Assembly: GCF_008365375.1 (NCBI RefSeq)
Contig: NZ_QOKW01000001.1
Span: 310,001 to 374,000, forward strand
Source: Roseomonas genomospecies 6
GTDB taxonomy: Bacteria > Pseudomonadota > Alphaproteobacteria > Azospirillales > Azospirillaceae
DNA length: 64,000 nt
Reading direction: 5' to 3'
The position numbers and the translations under genes were made by a program. Below the pieces are notes generated by a model. The model did no database searches. It was not told where the DNA came from and was given only the letters and a program-made list of their open reading frames with translations. Positions 36,103 to 44,513 of this stretch are shown here, one piece after another. Every line of letters starts with the position of its first letter. The stretch's first letter is position 1.

Positions 36103-36708
36103 ATGAAGCTGCGCTGGAGCCCGACCTCGCCCTATGTCCGCAAGGTCGCGATGGTGGTCATCGAATGCGGGCTGGATTCGGCGGTCGAGAGGCAGCAGAC
36201 CAACGCCTGGGCGCCGGACACCGACCTGCCGCAGGACAATCCCCTGGGCAAGGTGCCGGCCCTGGTCCTGGACGATGGCACGGCGCTCTACGACAGCCCG
36301 GTGATCGCCGAGTATCTGGACACGCTGCACGACGGCCCGCGCCTGTTCCCGGTCTCCGGCCCGGCGCGCTGGACGGCGCTGCGCCAGCAGGCCCTGGCCG
36401 ACGGCATCTGCGACGCTGCGATCCTGCGACGCCTGGAATTGCAGCGGCCCGACGGCGAGCGGTCCGATTCCTGGGCGGAGCGGCAGCGCCGCGCCGTCGC
36501 CCGCGCGCTCGACGTGCTGGAGGCGGAGGCTCCGGGCCTGGACGACACGCTGACCATCGGCACGCTGTCCATCCTGGTGGCGCTGGGGTATCTGGACTTC
36601 CGTTACGGGCACGAGGATTGGCGGGTGGGCCGTCCGGAGCTTGCGGCGTGGTTCGCCTCGGCCTCCGACCTCGACAGCTTCCGCCGCACCGCGCCGCCTC
36701 CGGCGTGA
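36103..36708 (+). CDS. Glutathione S-transferase
   Basis: A 201-residue GST. The N-terminal thioredoxin-like domain reads MKLRWSPTSPYVRKVAMVV, with the SP-YVRK active-site region, then NPLGKVPALVLDDGTALYDSPVIAEYLD for glutathione binding. The C-terminal helical domain runs from about residue 85. ATG 36103 follows GGAGGAG at good spacing. It is next to gloB, consistent with glutathione-linked detoxification, and a DUF985 cupin gene follows 13 bases later. The substrate is unknown. Confidence 0.9.
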   Translation: MKLRWSPTSPYVRKVAMVVIECGLDSAVERQQTNAWAPDTDLPQDNPLGKVPALVLDDGTALYDSPVIAEYLDTLHDGPRLFPVSGPARWTALRQQALADGICDAAILRRLELQRPDGERSDSWAERQRRAVARALDVLEAEAPGLDDTLTIGTLSILVALGYLDFRYGHEDWRVGRPELAAWFASASDLDSFRRTAPPPA

Positions 36709-36721
36709 GGGGGACGGCGCG

Positions 36722-37153
36722 ATGGCCGAGTCACTGACGCCCGACCGCATCATCGCGATGCTGGGCATGCAGACCCACCCCGAAGGCGGCCACTATGTGG
36801 AGACCTATCGGGACGTTCCGCCGGGCGGCGGGCGCGGGGTGAAGACCGGCATCCACTTCCTGCTGCGCGCGGGCGAGCGTTCGCACTGGCACCGTGTGGA
36901 CGCGGTCGAGATGTGGCACTGGCACGCGGGCGGCCCGCTGGAGCTGTCCGTCTCCACGGATGGTCGCTCGGTGGAGCGGGTGATTCTGGGCATGGATCTT
37001 CCCGGCGGTCAGCGCCCACAGGGAGTCGTCCCTGCGCACGCGTGGCAGGCGGCGCGGCCCCTGGACGGCTGGGTGCTGGTGGGCTGCACCGTCTCTCCCG
37101 CTTTCGAATTTGCCGGATTCGAGATGGCGCCGGAGGGGTGGGAGCCGGGGTGA
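36722..37153 (+). CDS. DUF985 cupin protein
   Basis: A 143-residue cupin of the DUF985 (YML079-like) family. Family blocks are LGMQTHPEGGHYVETYR, TGIHFLLRAGERSHWHRVDAVEMWHWHAG and GWVLVGCTVSPAFEFAGFEMA. The histidines in the second block could bind a metal. The biological reaction of the family is not established. It is probably co-transcribed with the GST gene. A 15-base tandem duplication begins three bases after the stop. Confidence 0.88.
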   Translation: MAESLTPDRIIAMLGMQTHPEGGHYVETYRDVPPGGGRGVKTGIHFLLRAGERSHWHRVDAVEMWHWHAGGPLELSVSTDGRSVERVILGMDLPGGQRPQGVVPAHAWQAARPLDGWVLVGCTVSPAFEFAGFEMAPEGWEPG

Positions 37154-37155
37154 GA

Positions 37156-37204
37156 AGTGGTTGCGTCGGGAGTGGTTGCGTCGGGCCCCCACCCAACCCT
37201 CCCC
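37156..37204. repeat. 15-base tandem duplication plus REP-like half element
   Basis: AGTGGTTGCGTCGGG occurs twice in tandem (37156-37170 and 37171-37185), followed at once by CCCCCACCCAACCCTCCCC (37186-37204), a one-base-shorter version of the motif at 22109-22128 and 55321-55340. Confidence 0.7.
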
Positions 37205-37220
37205 CTCGCCCGCCACCGCC

Positions 37221-38138
37221 CTACCGGTCGCCGCGCAGAACGTCGCGGCTGGCCAGCACCGCGCCGCCCATGATGAGCGCGCAGGCCGCCCACACGGACC
37301 AGCCCCCCGCCGCCTGCCCGAACAGGATCAGCAGCAGCGTGGAGGTCAGCGGCGTGGCGTAGGACAGCACGCCCAGCGCCCGGATGTCGCCGCGCTTCAC
37401 CCCGTGGTCCCAGACGAAGAAGGCCGCCCCGACCGGCCCGATCCCCATGGCGAGCACCGCCAACCATTCCCCGCCCGACGGCGCCACCGTCGTCTCGAAC
37501 AGCAGGTGCGACAGCCCGGCCAGCACCGCCGTGGCGAGGCAGAAGCCGCCGACCGCCTCCGTCGGCACGTCGCCGAAGCGGCGCGACAGCACCGAATAGG
37601 ATGCCCAGAGCACCGCCGCGGCCATGGCCGACAGGTAACCCGGCGTGTCCCCGGCGTCGAGCGACAGGCCGCGCGCCCCGCCCGTCACGATCAGCACCGT
37701 CCCGGCCAGTCCGCACAGCGCGCCCAGCACATGGCCGCGCTTCAGCCGTTCGCCCGGCAGCAGGGCCGAGAACAGCACGATCAGCAGCGGCCAGAGATAG
37801 TTCAGCAGATTGACCTCCACCGCCGCGCCGGGGGCGAGGCGGAAGGCCAGGAAGTAGAAGAAGTGATAACCGAACAGCCCCGCCACCCCGAGCAGCCAGA
37901 CCGGCCAGGGCTGGCGCAGCACGCCGATCACGTCCTTGCCCCGCGCCGCGCCCGCCGCCGTCCCGACGACGAAGGCGACCCCGAAGGACATCGCCACGAG
38001 CTGGAACGGCGGAATGGTCCCCGACAGCGCCGTCAGCAGCGCCAGCGTGGACCACATCAGGATCGCCAGACCACCAATGGCGGTGGCGCGGCGAACGGAG
38101 GCCGAAGAGCCCGGATTCGGAAAGGAGTCGGTCGTCAT
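37221..38138 (-). CDS. EamA/DMT family transporter
   Basis: A 305-residue membrane protein of the drug/metabolite transporter superfamily with two EamA repeats and about ten helices. Typical segments are GLAILMWSTLALLTAL, VNLLNYLWPLLIVLFSAL, YLSAMAAAVLWASYSVLSRRF and GVLSYATPLTSTLLLILFG. The substrate is not predictable; relatives export amino acids or aromatic compounds. It is convergent with the DUF985 gene and probably transcribed alone. Confidence 0.9.
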   Translation of the reverse strand: MTTDSFPNPGSSASVRRATAIGGLAILMWSTLALLTALSGTIPPFQLVAMSFGVAFVVGTAAGAARGKDVIGVLRQPWPVWLLGVAGLFGYHFFYFLAFRLAPGAAVEVNLLNYLWPLLIVLFSALLPGERLKRGHVLGALCGLAGTVLIVTGGARGLSLDAGDTPGYLSAMAAAVLWASYSVLSRRFGDVPTEAVGGFCLATAVLAGLSHLLFETTVAPSGGEWLAVLAMGIGPVGAAFFVWDHGVKRGDIRALGVLSYATPLTSTLLLILFGQAAGGWSVWAACALIMGGAVLASRDVLRGDR

Positions 38139-38200
38139 GCCGCACCCTTAGCGCACCGGCAGGGCGCGGGCAATCGTCATGGTGGCGGAGGCGCCGCGCC

Positions 38201-38914
38201 TCAGAAAAGCCCGTTCAGCAAAGACCCGCGCCCGCTGTAGCCACTGCCCCCCGTCAGGATGCCCAGCGCACCGGACCCGGAGGAACCTCCCCCGGTCAGC
38301 AGGGCGGTCAGCCGCTGAAGCTGCGGCGTGGTCTGAAGCGGGTTCTCCCCCTTGACCGGCTGCTTGGCGACCGTGTCGTAATCCTTGCTGTAGTCGCCCA
38401 TGCGGAGCTGGAGGCCGTAGTTCTTCTCCTCCTTGGCCGCCACGCCCTTGTCGCGGGAAACGCGCAGCGTGTAGTCCCCACGGTCCAGCGTCAGGGTTCC
38501 CGCCTCGAACTTCTTGTAGGCGTCGTAGGTGGAGCCGGCCTCGCTGTTGCTGTCGGCGACGATCTTGCCCTGCTTGTCCATGAGCTGGACGCGCACGCCC
38601 GCGTCGCCGACCCGGCCCAGTGTCGCCTCGCCCGGCGCCGTGACCGAGAATTTGTAGAAGTCCGCCGGATCGTTGGGGGCCAGCGAGCTGAGCACGTTCA
38701 GGCGGCTGGTGTCCTTCACCAGCGTTCCGACATTGGTGGCGAAGGGCGCGGCGTTCAGGGCCGATTTGCGGACGGTCTGCTCATACTCCTGGACCTTGCC
38801 GCCGGGCTTGGCGTCGGTCGCCTGCTTGGCCTGTTCCTGGACGCGCTTCATCGCCGCGTCGATGGACGACTGAAGGCTCTGCGCCATGCTGCCGATGTCG
38901 CTCAATCCAACCAT
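38201..38914 (-). CDS. Hypothetical protein with pre-peptidase C-terminal-like domain
   Basis: A 237-residue protein. The N-terminal 50 residues are helical (SLQSSIDAAMKRVQEQAKQA). The middle (about residues 70-170) has strands resembling a pre-peptidase C-terminal domain, a calcium- or carbohydrate-related beta-sandwich: DFYKFSVTAPGEATLG, VRVQLMDKQGKIVADSN, LDRGDYTLRVSRD. The C-terminus is Gly/Ser-rich (GGGSSGSGALGILTGGSG), as seen in proteins secreted without a cleaved signal. No signal peptide is present. Function is unknown, and type I secretion is only a guess. Confidence 0.62.
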   Translation of the reverse strand: MVGLSDIGSMAQSLQSSIDAAMKRVQEQAKQATDAKPGGKVQEYEQTVRKSALNAAPFATNVGTLVKDTSRLNVLSSLAPNDPADFYKFSVTAPGEATLGRVGDAGVRVQLMDKQGKIVADSNSEAGSTYDAYKKFEAGTLTLDRGDYTLRVSRDKGVAAKEEKNYGLQLRMGDYSKDYDTVAKQPVKGENPLQTTPQLQRLTALLTGGGSSGSGALGILTGGSGYSGRGSLLNGLF

Positions 38915-39068
38915 GGCACGCCCCTCCGGCCGACGTCGTTCGCGTTTGTCGGTCAGCCCTATGCAGATGGCGGGCCAATGAGGAGTCGAATGCTATCAAC
39001 GGCTTGACGAACTCACCCAGCCGGCATGGCGGTAAATTCCGCCTTCCGCCCGGCAGAAACTGCCGGTC

Positions 39069-40778
39069 CTAAGCGTCCACCAGCGCGAACTTGTCCACGT
39101 CCACCAGACCGCGGTCGGTGATCTTCAGATGCGGGATGACCGGCAGCGGCAGGAAGGCCAGTTGCAGGAACGGCTCGGCCAGCGGGCAGCCCATCTCCCG
39201 CACGGAGGCGCGCAGACTGCGCAGATGGCGCTCCACCGTTTCGAAGGGCTCCAGGCTCATCAGCCCGGCCAGCGGAAGGGCCAGTTCGCCCACCACCGCG
39301 CCGTTGCGCACCGCCACGAATCCGCCCTGAAGCTCGATCAGGCGGTTCACGGCGACGGCCATGTCCTCGTCCGACGCGCCGACCACGCAGATGTTGTGGC
39401 TGTCGTGCCCGACCGAGGAGGCCAGCGCGCCTTCCCGGAAATGAAACCCGCTGGCGAAGCCGCGTCCGACATTCTGGTTGGTGCCGTGACGGGCGAAGAC
39501 GCAGATCTTCAGGATGTCGCGGTCGGGATCGGCCACCAGCCTTCCATCCCTGGCCGGCACCTCCAGCCGCAGATGGGCGGTGATGATCTTGCCGGGCAGG
39601 ACGCCGATCACCGACTGGACGGAGCCCGCGGCGGGCACCGCGAAATCCTCCGCCGTCACCGGGTGCAGCTTGACGGAGCGCAGGCCGACCGGGCTGACCG
39701 CCGGACGTTTGGCGAAGATGTCCGGGGTCACCACCCGCCCGTTGCGGATGACCCGGTTGACCGCGCAATCCTCCAGATCGTCCAGCAGCACGAGGTCGGC
39801 GCGCTGCCCGGGCGCCACCAGCCCGCGGTCGAACAGGCCGAAGCCGCGCGCCGCCGACCATGTGGCCGCGCGGTAGACATGCGCCATCGGCGCGCCCAGC
39901 CGGATCGCGCTGCGGATCAGATGGTCCATGTGCCCCTCCTCGGCGATGTCGAGGGGGTTGCGGTCGTCGGTGCAGAAGCCCAGGAAGGGCGAGGTTTCCG
40001 GCTGGATCACCGGGGCCAGCGCGTGCACGTCCTTCGACACCGACCCGTCGCGGATCAGCACCTGCATGCCCTTGCGCAGCTTCTCCATCGCCTCCGGCGC
40101 GCTGGTCGTCTCGTGGCAGTTGCGGATGCCGCAGGAGAGGTAGGCGTTCAGTTCCCGCCCGCTGAGCAGCGGGGCGTGGCCGTCGATGTGGCGCCCGTCG
40201 AAGGCGGCCAGCTTGTCCAGAACCCCATCCACCTTATGGAAGACGCCGGGGAAGTTCATGAACTCCGCCAGCCCCAGCACCTTCGGGTGGTCCTTGTGGC
40301 GCAGCAGGTCGGCCGCCTCCAGCCGCGCGCCGGACGTCTCAAGCTCCGTCGCCGGAACGCAGGAGGAGAGCTGCACCCGCAGGTCCAGCACCGTTCCTTC
40401 CGCGCAATCCAGGAAATAGCGCAGCCCCTTCTCCCCCAGCACGTTGCAGATCTCGTGCGGGTCGCAGATGGCCGTGGTGGTGCCGCGCGGCAGGACGCAG
40501 CGGTCGAATTCCAGCGGCGTGACGCAGGTGGATTCGCAATGGACGTGGGTGTCGATAAAGCCCGGAACCACCGTCAGCCCGCGCCCGTCGATCTCCTCGG
40601 TGCCTTCATAGGAGTCGTAGGTGCCGACGATCCGGTCGCCGCACAGGGCGATGTCGCCCGCGGCGATCTCGCCGGTGACGACGTTCAGGAAGCGGGTGTC
40701 CTTGATGACCAGATCGGCCTTGGTCTCGCCCAGGGCCTGACCGATGCGCTTCTTCAGATCGTCCCGGGTGACCGCCAT
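39069..40778 (-). CDS. ade: Adenine deaminase
   Basis: A 569-residue amidohydrolase that deaminates adenine to hypoxanthine in purine salvage. The metal motif is PGFIDTHVHCESTCVTP. RGTTTAICDPHEICNVLG, HIDGHAPLLSGRELNAY, RNCHETTSAPEAMEKL and FCTDDRNPLDI follow in the usual order, and SVGHDSHNICVVGASDEDM lies in the C-terminal part. Length is typical. ATG 40778 with GAGGCGG upstream is preferred over an earlier in-frame start. It appears monocistronic. Confidence 0.95.
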   Translation of the reverse strand: MAVTRDDLKKRIGQALGETKADLVIKDTRFLNVVTGEIAAGDIALCGDRIVGTYDSYEGTEEIDGRGLTVVPGFIDTHVHCESTCVTPLEFDRCVLPRGTTTAICDPHEICNVLGEKGLRYFLDCAEGTVLDLRVQLSSCVPATELETSGARLEAADLLRHKDHPKVLGLAEFMNFPGVFHKVDGVLDKLAAFDGRHIDGHAPLLSGRELNAYLSCGIRNCHETTSAPEAMEKLRKGMQVLIRDGSVSKDVHALAPVIQPETSPFLGFCTDDRNPLDIAEEGHMDHLIRSAIRLGAPMAHVYRAATWSAARGFGLFDRGLVAPGQRADLVLLDDLEDCAVNRVIRNGRVVTPDIFAKRPAVSPVGLRSVKLHPVTAEDFAVPAAGSVQSVIGVLPGKIITAHLRLEVPARDGRLVADPDRDILKICVFARHGTNQNVGRGFASGFHFREGALASSVGHDSHNICVVGASDEDMAVAVNRLIELQGGFVAVRNGAVVGELALPLAGLMSLEPFETVERHLRSLRASVREMGCPLAEPFLQLAFLPLPVIPHLKITDRGLVDVDKFALVDA

Positions 40779-40847
40779 GATTCCGCCTCGTCCTGCCCGT
40801 CCCACTTCATTCTAGGTGGATGGCGGAGCGAAGCCGTTCAATCCGCT

Positions 40848-41108
40848 TCACCGCGACTCCGGCACGGCGATCGGACCGGCGCTCGGCGCGGTGCCGTGGT
40901 AATCCGGGTAGCTCCAATAGGACCGGGGCTCCAGACGGTAGGCCGGAAGCCCCGCTCCCAGCGCGTACACCGGCCCGCAACAGCCATAGCCGACGCCGTA
41001 GCTCACCCACCCGGACGAACCGGCGTCGCCGCAAGCCGTCGGCAACAGCAGGGCAACGGCAATGCTGAATTGAAAAAATCTGCGGACGATGGCTTTTGCG
41101 GACCCCAT
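40848..41108 (-). CDS. Small predicted lipoprotein, 86 aa
   Basis: An 86-residue exported protein with a lipoprotein-type signal (AIVRRFFQFSIAVALLLPTAC, lipobox LPTAC) and a mature part rich in Gly, Tyr, Pro and Cys (VSYGVGYGCCGPVYALGAGLPAYRL, split by positions 32-56). Such tyrosine/glycine-rich tails suggest an outer-membrane-attached or structural peptide, but function is unknown. ATG 41108 is used, and ATG 41123 is an alternative. It lies between ade and the divergent chemoreceptor gene. Confidence 0.55.
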   Translation of the reverse strand: MGSAKAIVRRFFQFSIAVALLLPTACGDAGSSGWVSYGVGYGCCGPVYALGAGLPAYRLEPRSYWSYPDYHGTAPSAGPIAVPESR

Positions 41109-41345
41109 GATCCACCACCCCATCCCGGAGCGTTGCACCTCTATCTCGGTAAACGCGTTTTTGTCCTCATTTATTCCCGAAGAAATTGATCTGTTCAAAA
41201 AACAATAGGCGCTTGGGCCAGTCCCAGTCCAAAGGTCGCGCGGCAACATGTCATGGAGCGATTTAACGCTTCGGAAACGACTGGCTACCCCATTATCGTT
41301 GCACGCAGAGGCGGCACAAGACCGCCGTAACGGGGGCGTCCAAGC

Positions 41346-43037
41346 ATGTTGAAAGCGCTTAAAAACCTTAGAATCGGGCCGAAAGTCTATCTTCTTGTGG
41401 GGCTTCAGGCGGTGGTGGCAGCGGTGACCGGCCTGATCGGGCTGGCCGCCATGCAGGATCTGGCCATCAAGTCCGAGGCCATTGAGTTCGCGTCGGAACG
41501 GCAAGTGCTGGGCGAGCAGATCAACGGCCTCGTTCTGGCCGTCGTCATGGACTCGCGCGGCGTCTACATGTCCCGCGACCGGGCGGAGGTCGACAAATTC
41601 GGCAAACCCCTGTTGGACAACCTGAACATTCTGGGCGAGCGGCTCGGCACGCTGAAGCGCGTCACCCCGGCGGACGGGCAGGCTTCACTGGGTCCGGTGG
41701 CGGCGAAGACGGATGAGTTCATCCGCTTCCGCACGGAGCTGGTGCGCATCGCGCGCGAGAAGGGCGCGGCGGAGGGCCGCATCTACGGCGACAACGACGC
41801 CAACCGCAGCAACCGTCAGGCCCTGAACACCGCCCTGCAGAAGCTCAACACGGAACAGGGCGCGTTGATCGACAAATTGCACGACGAGCTGGTGTCGGCG
41901 CGCAGCCACTGGACCACCCTGATGATCGGCGTCGGCGTCGGCGGCGTGGCCTTCGGCATCCTGCTGGCCATCCTGGTCGCCCGCGACATGATCGCGCGCC
42001 CCATCGCCCGCATGACCGCGACGATGAAGACCATCGCCGCCGGCAACACGACGGCGGAGGTGCCGGGCACCGGCCAGGGCGACGAGATCGGCGACATGGC
42101 GAACGCCGTTCTGGTCTTCCGCGACGGGCTGCGGCGTGCCAACGATCTGGCGGAGCAGGAGCGCCAGGAGATCGAGGTGCGCCGTCGTCGGCAGGACCGG
42201 CTGGAGGCCCTGACCCACGGCTTCACCCAGAAGATCGAGGGGCTGTGCCGCACCCTGAACGGGGAGGCGGACAACATCCGCAACAGCGCCGAAAGCCTGT
42301 CCAATTCCGCCTCCGACGCCTCGCGGCGCAGTTCCACCGTCGCCGCGGCGGCGGAGCAGGCCACGAGCAACGTCCAGACCGTCGCGTCGGCGACCGAGGA
42401 GTTGTCCGCTTCCATCGGCTCCATCAGCCAGCGCATCGGCGAGGCCGCCCGCATCGCCAGCGAGGCGGAGCACGAGGCCCAGCGCACCAACAGCACCATC
42501 CAGGGCCTCGCCCAAGCCGCGGAGAAGATCGGCGCGGTCGTCAACCTCATCACCGAGATCGCCAGCCAGACCAATCTGCTTGCGCTGAACGCGACGATCG
42601 AGGCCGCCCGCGCGGGCGAAGCCGGCAAGGGCTTCGCCGTCGTGGCGCAGGAGGTGAAGAGCCTCGCCAACCAGACCGCCCGCGCCACCGAGGAGATCTC
42701 GGCCCAGATCGTCGCGATCCAAAGCGAGACCCAGCAGGCGGTCGGTGCCATCAGCGGCATCGTCGGCACCATCGAGCGGATCAGCGACATCAGCACCAAC
42801 GTGGCCGCCGCGGTGGAGCAGCAGGGCTCCGCCACCCAGGAAATCGCCCGCAACGTGCAGGAGGCCGCCATCGGCACGCAGGAGGTCTCCTCCACCATCT
42901 CCGGCGTGTCCCAGGCCGCCGACCGCACCGGCGAGGCCGCGGGCGGCCTGCTCGGCGCCGCCAAGGGACTGTCCGTCCACGCACGCACGCTGCAAACCGA
43001 TGTCGAGGATTTCACCCGCCAGATGAAGGCGGTCTGA
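41346..43037 (+). CDS. Methyl-accepting chemotaxis protein
   Basis: A 563-residue chemoreceptor. Transmembrane helix 1 lies at about residues 14-36. A periplasmic ligand domain of about 155 residues, helical and four-helix-bundle-like, follows. Helix 2 lies at about 195-215, HAMP at about 216-270, and the signalling domain has the hairpin tip [21 protein letters not shown]. There is no obvious CheR-binding pentapeptide at the C-terminus (DFTRQMKAV). The ligand is unknown. It is transcribed alone, with a GC-rich hairpin downstream. Confidence 0.95.
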   Translation: MLKALKNLRIGPKVYLLVGLQAVVAAVTGLIGLAAMQDLAIKSEAIEFASERQVLGEQINGLVLAVVMDSRGVYMSRDRAEVDKFGKPLLDNLNILGERLGTLKRVTPADGQASLGPVAAKTDEFIRFRTELVRIAREKGAAEGRIYGDNDANRSNRQALNTALQKLNTEQGALIDKLHDELVSARSHWTTLMIGVGVGGVAFGILLAILVARDMIARPIARMTATMKTIAAGNTTAEVPGTGQGDEIGDMANAVLVFRDGLRRANDLAEQERQEIEVRRRRQDRLEALTHGFTQKIEGLCRTLNGEADNIRNSAESLSNSASDASRRSSTVAAAAEQATSNVQTVASATEELSASIGSISQRIGEAARIASEAEHEAQRTNSTIQGLAQAAEKIGAVVNLITEIASQTNLLALNATIEAARAGEAGKGFAVVAQEVKSLANQTARATEEISAQIVAIQSETQQAVGAISGIVGTIERISDISTNVAAAVEQQGSATQEIARNVQEAAIGTQEVSSTISGVSQAADRTGEAAGGLLGAAKGLSVHARTLQTDVEDFTRQMKAV

Positions 43038-43045
43038 CCCCCTCC

Positions 43046-43075
43046 CTCCTCCCCCGCCTCCACCTGGGGGAGGAG
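43046..43075 (+). terminator. Terminator after chemoreceptor gene
   Basis: CTCCTCCCCC and GGGGGAGGAG form a perfect 10-base stem around a 10-base loop, starting nine bases after the stop codon and followed by ACTTTT. Confidence 0.7.
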
Positions 43076-43340
43076 ACTTTTCCCGACGCATCCTTTCGAT
43101 TGATGCGCGCGCCGCGTTCGATGCTTACCGGCTTCATGGCCCGTTTGATGTAGATCAATGCCTCGCCCACGCCACAACTGGTGCAATGCCGGCGAGCGCT
43201 TCGCGCCCTAATACCCCTATAAATAATAGGGATTAAGCCGCGCTGTGGTCCCGCCACGGCGCGTCGTGGCGTGCTGCGCATCCGGCGTCCGGCAAGCGGG
43301 CGGCCAGCAGATCAATGCAAAAGGGTCTTTGGGGGAAATC
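43076..43340. promoter_or_regulatory. Control region of the hydrogenase structural operon
   Basis: No gene is seen in this stretch. Besides the FNR-type box at 43146-43159, it has an AT-rich inverted repeat CCCTAT-AAATA-ATAGGG (43215-43231) standing out in GC-rich DNA. The ribosome site GGGGGAAA precedes hybO. I found no convincing sigma-54 pair. Confidence 0.5.
43146..43159. promoter_or_regulatory. FNR/FixK-type box upstream of hybO
   Basis: TTGATGTAGATCAA matches the consensus TTGAT-N4-ATCAA perfectly. It lies about 180 bases before the hybO ATG. An FNR/Anr/FixK-family activator binding at -41.5 would place the transcript start near 43194, giving a leader of about 145 bases. Confidence 0.75.
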
Positions 43341-44504
43341 ATGCCCGACGGACATGTGGATCTCGACGCCGAGTACATCGGCAATCTCGATGAGTATGAA
43401 GGCGCGCTGGCCGGCCTGTCCCGCCGGGAGTTCCTGACCTATTGCACGGGCGTGGCCGCCACGCTGGGCCTCTCCCCCGCCTTCGGCGTGAAGATCGCCA
43501 ACGCCGCCGTGGCCGCCCCGCGCCCGACGGTGATCTGGCTGTCCGGACAGGCCTGCACCGGCTGCACCGAATCGCTGCTGCGCACCCACCACCCGTCGCT
43601 CGAAACGCTGATCCTCGACACCATCTCGCTCGATTACAACGAGACGCTGATGACCGGTTCCGGCCACCAGGCCGAGAACTGGAAGCAGCAGGCGATGAAG
43701 GACAATTGGGGCAAGTACCTGATGGTCACCGACGGCTCCATCCCGACCAAGGACGGGGGCGTCTACTGCATGGTCGCCGGCAAGACCTACAGGGAAGCGG
43801 TGCTGGAGTGCGCCGAGGGTGCGGCCGCCGTCATCTCCATGGGGTCCTGCTCCTCCTGGGGCGGCTGGCCGTCCACCGGCGTCAACCCGACGGGTGCGGT
43901 CGGCCTGAACGAGATCATCAAGGACAAGCCGGTCGTCTCCGTCCCCGGTTGCCCGCCGAACCCCTACAATTTCCTGTCGCTGGTCCTGCATTTCGTCGCC
44001 TTCGGCAAGCTGCCGGAGCTGGACGACAAAATGCGCCCGAAGTTCGCCTATGGCCGCCTGATCCACGAGAACTGCGAACGCCGCCCGCATTTCGACGCCG
44101 GACGCTTCGCCATGGAGTTCGGCGACTACGGCCACCGCCAGGGCTATTGCCTCTACAAGCTGGGCTGCAAGGGTCCGGAGACCTACGCGAACTGTCCGTC
44201 GGTCGGCTTCAACGATGTCGGACAGGGCACCTGGCCCGTCGGCACCGGCCACCCCTGCTTCGGCTGCACGGAGAAGGGCGTCGGCTTCACCAAGGGCATC
44301 CATGAGCTGGCCTCGCTGAAGTCGGTGGCGCCGCCGAACAGCTATCCGGCGGTCGCCGTGGACAAGGGCGAGGGCGTCTCCGCCGGGGCCGCGGCGGTGG
44401 TCGCCGGCATCGCCGGTGCGGCGGTCGGCGCGGGCGCCGTCATCACCAGCCGGCTCGGCAAGCAGGACGCGAAGGCCGACTCCTCCTCCACGGCCGCCGA
44501 GTGA
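43341..44504 (+). CDS. hybO: [NiFe] hydrogenase small subunit (Hyb type)
   Basis: The 387-residue electron-transfer subunit of a membrane [NiFe] hydrogenase, carrying three iron-sulfur clusters. A twin-arginine signal LSRREFLTYC (Arg28-Arg29) directs export with the large subunit. Proximal cluster cysteines begin at Cys72/Cys75 (GQACTGCTES) and include MGSCSSWGG and VPGCPPNP; the distal and medial ligands are in CLYKLGCKG, YANCPS and HPCFGCTEKG. The motifs CTGC and SWGG have glycine where oxygen-tolerant enzymes have extra cysteines. A C-terminal hydrophobic anchor (about residues 352-372) is present. It starts the operon hybO-hybA-hybB-hybC. Confidence 0.95.
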   Translation: MPDGHVDLDAEYIGNLDEYEGALAGLSRREFLTYCTGVAATLGLSPAFGVKIANAAVAAPRPTVIWLSGQACTGCTESLLRTHHPSLETLILDTISLDYNETLMTGSGHQAENWKQQAMKDNWGKYLMVTDGSIPTKDGGVYCMVAGKTYREAVLECAEGAAAVISMGSCSSWGGWPSTGVNPTGAVGLNEIIKDKPVVSVPGCPPNPYNFLSLVLHFVAFGKLPELDDKMRPKFAYGRLIHENCERRPHFDAGRFAMEFGDYGHRQGYCLYKLGCKGPETYANCPSVGFNDVGQGTWPVGTGHPCFGCTEKGVGFTKGIHELASLKSVAPPNSYPAVAVDKGEGVSAGAAAVVAGIAGAAVGAGAVITSRLGKQDAKADSSSTAAE

Positions 44505-44513
44505 GGTGACGCC

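Noticed and set aside
39129..41189. A 686-codon plus-strand open frame opposite adenine deaminase
   Set aside because: It is a shadow of ade and of the small lipoprotein gene, without recognisable domains.
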